From the NCBI RefSeq assembly GCF_003751945.1, contig NZ_RJKL01000001.1, forward strand, positions 4,836,001-4,900,000: a stretch of 64,000 nt of DNA, written 5' to 3'. The stretch is from Couchioplanes caeruleus (GTDB lineage Bacteria > Actinomycetota > Actinomycetes > Mycobacteriales > Micromonosporaceae). This document shows, piece after piece, positions 26,455 through 33,952 of the stretch. Position 1 is the first letter of the stretch. The number at the start of each line of letters is the position of its first letter. Position numbers and translations under genes: made by a program. The notes beneath the pieces were generated by a model. It worked only from the letters and a program-made list of their open reading frames with translations, searched no databases and was not told the DNA's origin.

Positions 26455-26559
26455 CGGCGCTGTTTTGGAGACAGTTTTGGAGACGATCTAGCTGTTCGGG
26501 TGCTCAGTGCGTGTTTGACATAGGTGTCAGTCGTGGGTGTCGGAGCCAGCGCCAGCGGG

Positions 26560-26770
26560 GTTGTCGGACCGCGGGGTGGCCGGAGTCGAGGCGGTTGAGC
26601 GCGCCTGCGATGAATGCCCAGCGGATCAACCCCTCGGAGGTGGCCGGCAGGCGTTCGTAGTCGCGGGCCAGGGGGCGGTGAGCGGTGATCCAGGCCCGGG
26701 TGCGCTCGACGCACCACCGCCGCGGGATCATCGCGAAGCCGTCCAGGTGAACCAGCGGTCCGTTGACCTT
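26560..26770 (-). pseudogene. IS5-type transposase fragment
   Basis: Only the C-terminal part remains: FAMIPRRWCVERTRAWITAHRP and RDYERLPATSEGLIRWAFIAGALNRL, the region around the catalytic Glu of IS5-family enzymes. No terminal repeats found. Confidence 0.75.
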
Positions 26771-26791
26771 CAACTGACCTCGGGATCGACT

Positions 26792-26829
26792 GAGGCCCTG
26801 GCCGGGACATGTGCCCCGGCCAGGGCCTC
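26792..26829. terminator. Orphan hairpin terminator
   Basis: A perfect 15-bp stem (26792-26806 with 26815-26829) with 8-nt loop, between the transposase relic and the diguanylate cyclase gene. The gene it served is probably gone. Confidence 0.65.
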
Positions 26830-26956
26830 GGCGCGTGGAGCCCCCGCACGACATCGGTCACGCGAACCGCCGGGCGCGACATTCCCGACGCCGCCCGTCG
26901 CATCCCTTCTGCAACCCGACCATCCTGCGTCGGCAACCGGTCTCGCATAGCTTGAC

Positions 26957-28645
26957 GTGGCTGACGTCAACGAAGGTGGGATCCGAGTGGGCACCAACGC
27001 GGCGGTCCAGACACGGACCGCAGGGAACACCGATGATCGACCGGCTACGATCACCGGCATCGCCGGTGCCGTCGCCGAACTGTCCGCGTCGGCGCCGCAT
27101 GCCGAGGCGCGACTGGCGGCCGCAGTCCAGGCGCTGGAGATGGCCTCCGTGGCAGAGCTCCGGACCCTCGCCGAGTCGGCCGACCGCACGGAGCGGCTGG
27201 CGGCTGAGTTGGGCCGCACCGACCTGGTGATGAGGGCGCGGCTGGTGCGCGCCGAGGCGTTCATGCGGCAGGGCGACCTGACGGCGTCGGGCCGGATCGC
27301 GCGCGACGTCAGCGCGTGGGCCGCCGAGCACGACCGCGCCTACGTGCTGGCCCGCAGCCACCTCGTGTTGTCCCGCTTCCGCCGCCACCTCGGCGACCCG
27401 TCCGACGCCCTCGGCCACGCCGTCCAGTGCCTGGCACTCACTGGCCACGAGGTGCCCGCCGGCATCCGCGCACGGCACCTGTCGCACCTCGCCGTGACGC
27501 TCTGTGAGAGCGGCTCGTTGGACGAGGCCTCGCGCCGGTACCGCGAGGCGTTCACCGTCGCCACCGCCATCGGCGACTTCGAGCTGTCCCTTCGCCTGCT
27601 CAACAACCTGGCCTACACGGCGTCCAAGAACAACGACGGCGAGGAGGTCCAGACTCTCGTCGGTGAGATGCGGGCGTTCGCGGCCCGTCACGGCGTGCCG
27701 TTGGAAGCCGCGTACCTCGACACGATCGCGCGGATCGAGGTGACGCGTGGCCGGTACGCCGAGGCGGAGGCGACCCTGCGCCCGGTCCTGGATTCCGCGG
27801 CCGAGGGACCGCCGGTCGACAGCCACACCCTGGCCGAGTCTCTGCTGACCGTGGCGGAGGCGCAGCGGTTGCGTGGTGACGTCGCGGCTGCCCAGCTCAC
27901 CTTGGACCGGGCGGTCGTGGTGTGCGAGGAGTACGAGATCGCATCAGCACGGGCGCGGGTACGCGGCGAGCAGGCCCAGCTGTACGCGGCGACCGGTCGA
28001 TACCGTGAGGCGTACGAGGAGCACCGGCGCTTCCACGCCGAGACCCAGGCGTTGCAGTCCGCCCAGCGCGAGGCGCGCGCCCGCACCCTCCAGGCGGTCT
28101 TCGAAACGGACGAGGCGCGCCAGGAAAGCGTACGGTTCCGGGAGATGGCGCAGCGCGACTCGCTTACCGGCCTCTACAACCGCCGCTTCGTCGACGAACA
28201 CCTGGCGCTGCTGTTGGAGCAGGCGGCCGAACGCGCAACCCCGCTCTCCGCGGCGCTGATCGATCTCGACCACTTCAAGCGCATCAACGACACCCTGTCG
28301 CACGCCACCGGCGACGCGGTCCTGAAGCAGGTCGCCGCGTTCCTTGCCGACACGGCCACCGACTCGGCTGTCGCCGCCCGGCTCGGCGGCGAAGAGTTCC
28401 TGCTCCTCCTGCCGGACACCGGCATCGACGAGGCAGTGCGCCGCTGTGAGCGGCTGCGGCTGGCGATCGCCGGCCATCCATGGCACCCGGTCACCGGGAA
28501 CCTGCAGGTCACCGTCAGCGTCGGTGTGACGACTATCGGCGACGGGAACAGTACGCCGTCCGCGCTGCTCGCCCGGGCCGACCACAATCTCTACGCGGCG
28601 AAGCGCATGGGGCGCAACCGGGTCGTGGCCGACCCGCTCGGATGA
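26957..28645 (+). CDS. TPR-repeat diguanylate cyclase (GGDEF)
   Basis: Synthesises c-di-GMP from GTP; 562 aa, soluble, no membrane segment. Residues about 40-370 are TPR-like helical repeats for protein or ligand sensing, then a short coiled coil, then GGDEF from about 395. The active motif is GGEEF near residue 477. DSLTGLYNRRF and DLDHFKRINDTLSHATGD are intact, so it should be active. The inhibitory RxxD site is absent (the residues nine to six before GGEEF are TDSA). GTG 26957 is the longest start; GTG 26987 is possible. Monocistronic among relics. Confidence 0.92.
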   Translation: MADVNEGGIRVGTNAAVQTRTAGNTDDRPATITGIAGAVAELSASAPHAEARLAAAVQALEMASVAELRTLAESADRTERLAAELGRTDLVMRARLVRAEAFMRQGDLTASGRIARDVSAWAAEHDRAYVLARSHLVLSRFRRHLGDPSDALGHAVQCLALTGHEVPAGIRARHLSHLAVTLCESGSLDEASRRYREAFTVATAIGDFELSLRLLNNLAYTASKNNDGEEVQTLVGEMRAFAARHGVPLEAAYLDTIARIEVTRGRYAEAEATLRPVLDSAAEGPPVDSHTLAESLLTVAEAQRLRGDVAAAQLTLDRAVVVCEEYEIASARARVRGEQAQLYAATGRYREAYEEHRRFHAETQALQSAQREARARTLQAVFETDEARQESVRFREMAQRDSLTGLYNRRFVDEHLALLLEQAAERATPLSAALIDLDHFKRINDTLSHATGDAVLKQVAAFLADTATDSAVAARLGGEEFLLLLPDTGIDEAVRRCERLRLAIAGHPWHPVTGNLQVTVSVGVTTIGDGNSTPSALLARADHNLYAAKRMGRNRVVADPLG

Positions 28646-28753
28646 CAGAACAGATAGAGCCGGGGACCTCACGACGCCGCGGCGCTCCGGTCACCGCGAC
28701 CGGCCTGACCCGAACCCGGATGACGCCGCACAGCCGACCGTAGGATCGAGAGC

Positions 28754-28885
28754 GTAGAGCTCTCCCAGGCGCTGTACACCGCGCGGGCGACCGCCGCCGG
28801 GCGTAGCGGCCCGGTGCGCACGGACGACGGCGCCCTCGACCTGGTGCTCCCGCCACCGCGTAAGGCGAACGAAACGTCCAGTTAG
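28754..28885 (+). pseudogene. N-terminal fragment of an organic hydroperoxide resistance gene (ohr)
   Basis: A 43-codon frame without start codon reads ELSQALYTARATAAGRSGPVRT-type sequence and GALDLVLPPP, the characteristic N-terminus of Ohr/OsmC proteins, then stops at 28883-28885. The catalytic Cys regions are missing. Confidence 0.6.
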
Positions 28886-28931
28886 AGGGCATCTGATCCC
28901 GGGGGCCGGATCTGACCTGTCGTGGTGGGGT

Positions 28932-29243
28932 TCAGTCGCGCCAGGTTTGTGTGGATTCTCCCGCCGGTCGGCGGGACATTGTGTTAGCCATGGCCCAGAG
29001 GATCATGGCGCGTGATCCTTGGGGCGGGGACTCGTAGTCGAGGGCGAGCCGGCGGTGTTGCATCAGCCAGCCGAAGGTTCGCTCGACCACCCAGCGGCGA
29101 GGCGACGCGCGGAAGCCTCTCTCCGCCGGGCGGCGGGTGACTCTCTCGACGTCGATGCCATGTCGGGCTCCGCGCCGCCACACGGTGGTCTGGTAGCCGC
29201 CATCGACCCAGACCTTGCGGACCGTGGGATGCGAGGCGTGCAA
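28932..29243 (-). pseudogene. IS5-type transposase fragment (second)
   Basis: Encodes VRKVWVDGGY (second Asp region) to RRWVVERTFGWLMQHRRL (Glu region) and a C-terminal tail. The N-terminal half and the first Asp are missing. Sequence differs clearly from the fragment at 26560-26770, so two separate insertions decayed here. Confidence 0.8.
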
Positions 29244-29275
29244 TTCTGGACCTGACCCGCTTTGACGGACATCGA

Positions 29276-29640
29276 TCAGGAGCCGGAGGGCTCCGGGAGG
29301 ATGTCCAGCTCTATGGAGAGCATGGGTAGCAAGCGGGCTCTCAAGTTGGCGATAGATCGTGCCGATAGTGCGTCCATGAAGTCCATTTGATCGACGAAAG
29401 TGGTCGGTTCCACCAGGTCGATAACAAGATCCGCCGCCCGGTGCTCAACGGATTTCCAGCGCGGGCGCGGACGCCTGCCGCACCGCCTCCCAGCGGCGTT
29501 CCTCGAACAGGAACTCCTCGACGCTGGCCCCATGCGTCTTCAGCCGGCCCGGCGGCACCCATTCCTCCCGGCCCTCGAACCCGTCGCTGGTCAGGCCCGA
29601 CGACGCCAGGCAGAGGACGTTGGTCCGGGACCCCTGGTGA
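29276..29640 (-). pseudogene. Broken gene of unknown function
   Basis: Two minus-strand frames look coding and abut near 29455: SSGLTSDGFEGREEWVPPGR ... FEERRWEAVRQA, then AADLVIDLVEPTTFVDQMDF ... LPMLSIELDILPEP to a stop at 29276. A single frameshift would join them. The 5' end is cut at about 29630. No family recognised. Confidence 0.4.
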
Positions 29641-29812
29641 CCTGCTCGCCCTGTTGGACAGCATCGACCAAGGTGACAGCGATCTTGAGCGGGTGGAGCG
29701 CTGCACCCGCCGATGGGCAACCACGCGACTGCAACGGGTGGCTATCGAGTCCGCGGTCGTGGCGAGCCGCCTACGCGCCAACCGACGCTCGGATCTGGCC
29801 GCCGCTGTGGCC
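29630..29812 (+). pseudogene. Fragment of an unknown plus-strand gene
   Basis: An open, coding-like stretch (GDLLALLDSIDQGDSDLERVE ... VASRLRANRRSDLAAAVALWA) has no start and runs into the antisense of the pentapeptide gene. Looks like an internal piece left by deletion. Low certainty. Confidence 0.3.
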
Positions 29813-30736
29813 CTATGGGCGACCTTCGGGCCACTTTGTCGTCGCGTCCCAGTGCGCTCCGTCCAGGCGTGCTGCATCGAGGTTCCGAGCGCGGAGGTCG
29901 GCACCTCGGAGGTCTGCACCGCGCAGGTCTGCCCCCGTGAGATCGGCCTCCATCAGGCAGGCGCCGGCCATCGACGAGTTGACCAATCGAGCGCCGGCAA
30001 GATTCGCGTGCCGGAGGTCCGTGCCCTTGAGGTCGCTGCGGTTCAGCGTGGCGCCCGGCAGCCAGGCGCGGGCGAGATTGGCGTACCGGATCTGCGCTTC
30101 CGTGAGGTCTGCGCCGCCGAGCTCAACGCTGCGTAGGTCGGTCCGCGACAGATACAAGCGCCGTGCCTGCAGGGATGGTGGTCGGCGGCCCAACACACTC
30201 ATCGCCGCCTGGACGTCCGGAGCACGCATGTAGAGCCACGGCAGGGTCATGTCGATATCGGGGTGCATCGGGCAATCCGGTGCGCCGTCATGCCACTGGG
30301 CGTGTCGGCGGACGAACCCCGCGACGAGGTACTGGATCGGGGTCCGATCGGCGGGTGAGTTGGCAGCAACCTGTTCCAGCGTGTAGATGGCGCCGATCCG
30401 GACGTCGGAGTTGTCGCTGCCAAGGTGCTCGATGGCGCGGGAGAACCGGTCGGTGATCTGTCCGTCCCGGCTGATCTGCACTTGTCGCCATGTGGCTGCC
30501 GCGCCGACGATGACCAGGATTCCCGCCAGTCCTTGCAGCAAGCTCGACCGCAACTCGTTCTGGAGCTTGGATTGCGCCTGCTGCAGCTCGATACGTGCCT
30601 GTGGGTCCACGACGCCGACCAGGGAGGACGCGGACAGCGGCGGATAGAGAAGGGGCGGAATGATCCACAGGCCGACGACCAACGCTATGGCCACTGCTCC
30701 GACGATGGAGGCGAGCCGCAGGCTGGATCGGATCAT
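29813..30736 (-). CDS. Membrane-anchored pentapeptide-repeat protein
   Basis: 307 aa from ATG 30736. Two N-terminal hydrophobic segments (about 8-30 and 70-90, LLQGLAGILVIVGAAATW) anchor it. A helical linker (QITDRFSRAIEHLGSDNSDVRIGAIYTLEQVA) typical of these proteins precedes the C-terminal right-handed beta-helix of A(D/N)LXX repeats (about 205-300). This architecture is frequent in actinobacteria; function unknown. Its upstream region is interrupted 170 bp away by the IS630 element. Confidence 0.88.
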   Translation of the reverse strand: MIRSSLRLASIVGAVAIALVVGLWIIPPLLYPPLSASSLVGVVDPQARIELQQAQSKLQNELRSSLLQGLAGILVIVGAAATWRQVQISRDGQITDRFSRAIEHLGSDNSDVRIGAIYTLEQVAANSPADRTPIQYLVAGFVRRHAQWHDGAPDCPMHPDIDMTLPWLYMRAPDVQAAMSVLGRRPPSLQARRLYLSRTDLRSVELGGADLTEAQIRYANLARAWLPGATLNRSDLKGTDLRHANLAGARLVNSSMAGACLMEADLTGADLRGADLRGADLRARNLDAARLDGAHWDATTKWPEGRP

Positions 30737-30905
30737 TGTCCTTCTTCCCGCTTCCCGGCATGCCGAAGACGCCAAGATGCCACACGAGAAGCAGGCCCGC
30801 TGTCAGCCGGGCGACAGCGGAAGCTGCCGCCTTGTCGGGTGACACAGGCTCGACGACCTCCCGTCCCCTCAGAGCCGGAGGCCGGCAGGCAACTTGGCGA
30901 CGTAC

Positions 30906-32046
30906 TAGTGTGCTGCGCCGGAAATTCGCCTGATAAGTCGGTGTAGGGTGGGTTGATGGCACGTACCGGGCGCCCGACTGCACCGCTGGTGTTGACCGAT
31001 GAGGAACGCGCGACGTTGACCCGGTGGTCGCGTCGGGCGAAGTCTTCGCAGGCCCTCGCTGTGCGATCGAGGATCATCCTGGCGTGCGCCGAAGGTGCCG
31101 CGAACACTGATGTAGCAACGGCTCTGGGCGTACACCTGTCCACTGCGGGTAAGTGGCGGCGGCGGTTCCTGGCCGAACGTCTCGACGGTTTGATCGATGA
31201 ACAACGTCCGGGCCGGCCGCCGTCGATCGCCCTGGACAAGGTCGAAGAAGTCGTCGTCGCCACCCTGGAACAGACACCGCGTAACGCCACTCACTGGTCA
31301 CGCGCGTCGATGGCGGAGAAGTCCGGGCTGTCGAAGTCGACGATCGGCCGGATCTGGCGCGACTTCGGCCTCAAGCCGCACCGGGCTGAGACGTTCAAAC
31401 TGTCCACCGACCCGCAGTTCATCGAGAAAGTCGTCGACGTCGTCGGCCTCTACCATCATCCGCCCGAACGAGCCGTGGTGCTGTGCGTGGACGAGAAGTC
31501 CCAGATCCAGGCCCTCAACCGCTCCCAGCCGGTCCTGCCGATGATGCCCGGCATGCCCGAACGCCGCACCCACGACTACCACCGCAACGGCATCACCAGC
31601 CTGTTCGCCGCGTTCGACACCGCCGACGGCACCGTCATCAGCGAACTGCACCGCCAGCACCGCGCGACCGAGTTCAAACAGTTCCTGATCACCATCGACA
31701 AGACCGTCCCGGCCGACCTGGACGTGCACCTGATCTGCGACAACTACGGCACCCACAAAACCCCCGCCATCCGGGCCTGGCTGACGAAACATCCCCGCTT
31801 CCACATGCACTTCACCCCGACCGGCTCGTCCTGGATCAACCAGGTCGAACGCTGGTTCGGCTTCCTCGCCGACCAGAAGATCCGCCGCGGCACCCACAAC
31901 AGCGTCCAGGCCCTGGAAGCCGACATCCGGTCCTGGATCGCCGACTGGAACAGCAATCCGCGACCGTTCATCTGGACCAAGACCGCCGAAGAGATCCTCG
32001 AATCACTCGCCCGATTTTGTAGGCGAATTTCCGGCGCAGCACACTA
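30906..32046 (+). mobile_element. IS630-family insertion sequence with TA target duplication
   Basis: Element 30908-32044 with perfect 24-bp terminal inverted repeats (30908-30931 and 32021-32044), flanked by TA at 30906-30907 and 32045-32046, within an original CTAG. Both ends and the transposase are intact, so it may be active. Confidence 0.95.
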
Positions 32047-32047
32047 G
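30956..32047 (+). CDS. IS630-family DDE transposase
   Basis: 363 aa. N-terminal HTH domain (about 10-90, [19 protein letters not shown]), second HTH near 120-140 ([17 protein letters not shown]), DDE domain with [10 protein letters not shown] (first Asp), LICDNYGTH (second Asp) and [13 protein letters not shown] (Glu). ATG 30956 is chosen over TTG 30953, with GGGTGGG upstream. The stop TAG (32045-32047) is formed by the duplicated TA plus the next host base. Confidence 0.95.
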   Translation: MARTGRPTAPLVLTDEERATLTRWSRRAKSSQALAVRSRIILACAEGAANTDVATALGVHLSTAGKWRRRFLAERLDGLIDEQRPGRPPSIALDKVEEVVVATLEQTPRNATHWSRASMAEKSGLSKSTIGRIWRDFGLKPHRAETFKLSTDPQFIEKVVDVVGLYHHPPERAVVLCVDEKSQIQALNRSQPVLPMMPGMPERRTHDYHRNGITSLFAAFDTADGTVISELHRQHRATEFKQFLITIDKTVPADLDVHLICDNYGTHKTPAIRAWLTKHPRFHMHFTPTGSSWINQVERWFGFLADQKIRRGTHNSVQALEADIRSWIADWNSNPRPFIWTKTAEEILESLARFCRRISGAAH

Positions 32048-32091
32048 CCGAGGGCAGTCAAGCCTCACGCCATGGAACCACGGCGAGCTGA

Positions 32092-32748
32092 TCAGGTCGT
32101 GCTGCGGTTAGTCGTGCTGCGGTTGGCAGCGTGCGTGACCCCCTCGCCGGACAGCAGTGGCGCCGCGGCGGAGGTGCGACCGGTCAGCAACAGGAGCAGG
32201 GCACGGATGGGCCCCCTGATCTCCGCTCCCGACCCGACGGACCACTCCGTGTCGGTGGCCGTCAGTCGCATGCCGCGCAGGCGGCGTTTCGCCCAGAACG
32301 GCCAACCCATGGACCAGACCCGGCTGGCCCCGGCGGCCGCAGCGTCGAGCGGCACCGGCAGGTGAATCCCGAGCGGGATGGCGATGTCCTGCCCGTGGAC
32401 CAGCACGTCGAACAGGACGTTACGGACGTTGGAGACGATGGGCACCTCGCGGGAGGCGGCGTGTGCGCGCAGGTCGGCGACGATCTGCGCGGTCGGCCGC
32501 GCGGCGCGGCGCCGGGTGGCCAGGTTGTTCAACCGGTGGAAGCTGCCGCGCGCCCGGACCAGGTCCACGAACAGGGAGCCGGGTGACGGTGGCATCGGCA
32601 CGGTCGTCAGGTGCGCCGCTACATCGCGGATCCGCCATGCGTCGCACAGGGACGGTGATTCCCACTGTGCCGGGATCAGCCCGTCGAGCAGGTCGCCGAT
32701 CGCCAGGCGCTGCTGGTGGATGAGGTGCCACGTCTGTTCGGCGTCCAT
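32092..32748 (-). CDS. Maleylpyruvate isomerase-family mycothiol-dependent enzyme (DinB-like)
   Basis: 218 aa from ATG 32748 with AGGCGG upstream. The DinB/MDMPI four-helix fold is shown by WHLIHQQRLAIGDLL, the conserved RIRDVAAHL with its metal His, and NVLFDVLVHGQDIAIPLG with a second His. Such enzymes use mycothiol as cofactor or thiol donor; the substrate is unknown. A 15-bp tandem duplication (32096-32110, 32111-32125) gives the C-terminal NRSTTNRSTT. The promoter carries a MarR-type palindrome, pointing to control by the adjacent marR gene. Confidence 0.85.
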   Translation of the reverse strand: MDAEQTWHLIHQQRLAIGDLLDGLIPAQWESPSLCDAWRIRDVAAHLTTVPMPPSPGSLFVDLVRARGSFHRLNNLATRRRAARPTAQIVADLRAHAASREVPIVSNVRNVLFDVLVHGQDIAIPLGIHLPVPLDAAAAGASRVWSMGWPFWAKRRLRGMRLTATDTEWSVGSGAEIRGPIRALLLLLTGRTSAAAPLLSGEGVTHAANRSTTNRSTT

Positions 32749-32800
32749 GGCCGCCTGCCTTCCCTCGTCGACCTCCGGGATGTGGTTCGATACTCGTACT

Positions 32801-32829
32801 ATATTAGTCAGATAATCTGACTTAGTCCA
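32801..32829 (-). promoter_or_regulatory. MarR-type operator inside the promoter of the MDMPI-like gene
   Basis: On the minus strand TGGACT (32824-32829) and TAATAT (32801-32806) stand 17 bp apart. The spacer is almost entirely the perfect palindrome AGTCAGAT-A-ATCTGACT (32806-32822). A bound repressor would block polymerase directly. A half site TAGTCAGA recurs at 33370-33377 upstream of marR. Confidence 0.8.
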
Positions 32830-32836
32830 GGCTCGC

Positions 32837-33337
32837 TCAGGCGTACGGATCGGTGATCTCGCGGAGTGCGGTGAGCGCTTCCCGCAGATGGGCGGTCCGG
32901 GCGGGACCGAGATGCTCCGCCCACCGAGCCTCGATCTCGGCGACGACACCCGCGCTCGCCCGAACCGCCGCGGCGCCCCGATCGGCGACACGCACCAGCC
33001 GCGCACGCCGGTCGCGCGGGTCCGGTGTCCGCTCGACGTAGCCTGCCCGCTCCAGCTGGTCGACCAGAAAACCCACGGTCTGCTTGGTCAACTGCGCCGC
33101 CTCGGCCAGTTCGGTCAGCCGCGACCCGTCCGGGTTGATGCGCTGGAACACCCGCGCCTGGGCCAGCGTGACGTCATCGAACCCGGCCGCGGCGAGCGCA
33201 TCCAGCACCTCCTTCTCCATGGCCCGGTACGGGATGAACATCAGCAACCCGAGGTTCAGCTCGGGTTCCGCAGACGACGGCGTTGCCCGGCCGGACGGCG
33301 CCGATTTCCGGGAGGACCCTTTCGTGCGTACGACCAC
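32837..33337 (-). CDS. MarR-family transcriptional regulator
   Basis: 166 aa from GTG 33337 (AAGG five bases upstream). Winged helix in the middle: LTELAEAAQLTKQTVGFLVDQLERAGYVERTPDPRDRRARLVRV, the classic MarR recognition helix and beta wing. Flanking helices form the dimer interface. A basic N-terminal extension of about 30 residues is unusual. Palindromic sites downstream and a half site upstream suggest control of the MDMPI-like gene, of itself and of the divergent small gene. Confidence 0.92.
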   Translation of the reverse strand: MVVRTKGSSRKSAPSGRATPSSAEPELNLGLLMFIPYRAMEKEVLDALAAAGFDDVTLAQARVFQRINPDGSRLTELAEAAQLTKQTVGFLVDQLERAGYVERTPDPRDRRARLVRVADRGAAAVRASAGVVAEIEARWAEHLGPARTAHLREALTALREITDPYA

Positions 33338-33344
33338 GCCAGCC

Positions 33345-33377
33345 TTGACCCTTCTACGACCTGATGAAATAGTCAGA
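33345..33377 (+). promoter_or_regulatory. Promoter of the small monooxygenase-like gene with MarR half site
   Basis: TTGACC (33345-33350) and AATAGT (33368-33373) are 17 bp apart. TAGTCAGA (33370-33377) repeats one arm of the palindrome found downstream of marR. Confidence 0.55.
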
Positions 33378-33409
33378 ACATCGTACCAATCCAGATGCCG
33401 GAGGTCACC

Positions 33410-33721
33410 GTGACATACGCCCACGTCGTCGACGTCCCAGGGCCGATCGACATGTACGACGCGCTGCACGCGGAGATCGTCCGCCGCAGCGGCGGAACCG
33501 TGGACGGGCTGCTCGTCCACGTCGGCCGCCCGACCGCCACAGGATTCCAGGTCCTCGAGGTATGGCAGTCGCGGGCGCACTTCGACCGCTACAACGACGA
33601 GGTTGTACTACCCACCGTGGCGGACATGTCCGCCGGGCAGCCCGGTCCCGCTCCGCAGCAAGCCATCGAGGAGTTCGCGGTACGGGGACTCGTCCTCGAG
33701 GGTGGGAAGGTGGTCATCTGA
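33410..33721 (+). CDS. Small antibiotic-biosynthesis-monooxygenase-like protein
   Basis: 103 aa. GTG 33410 is chosen because GGAGG stands five bases upstream; ATG 33395 would include the ribosome site. Short ferredoxin-like fold pattern: VDVPGPIDMYDALHAEIVRRSGG, GLLVHVGRP, GFQVLEVWQSRAHFDRYNDEVV, as in ABM/Dabb-like small enzymes or stress proteins. Catalytic residues cannot be assigned. Divergent from marR and probably controlled by it. Confidence 0.65.
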   Translation: MTYAHVVDVPGPIDMYDALHAEIVRRSGGTVDGLLVHVGRPTATGFQVLEVWQSRAHFDRYNDEVVLPTVADMSAGQPGPAPQQAIEEFAVRGLVLEGGKVVI

Positions 33722-33952
33722 GCGGTTCGGTGCATCGACGACTGAGGCGGCTGGCGAAGCCGGGTTCCGTTTACCGCCCGGCATGGGGGGTAGCCAGGCA
33801 ATCTGTGGTGCGGTGCCTGCGGTAGGCGCCGCCGAGACCGGCGTCGAGAACCGGCGTGGATCTTGAGCTCCGAGTCAGGAGTCCTGCAGCGAGTCGCGCA
33901 CCACCGTCGTCGTCAGCCGGCTGGTGGTACGCCGTTCGAGGGGCGCTTTTGC

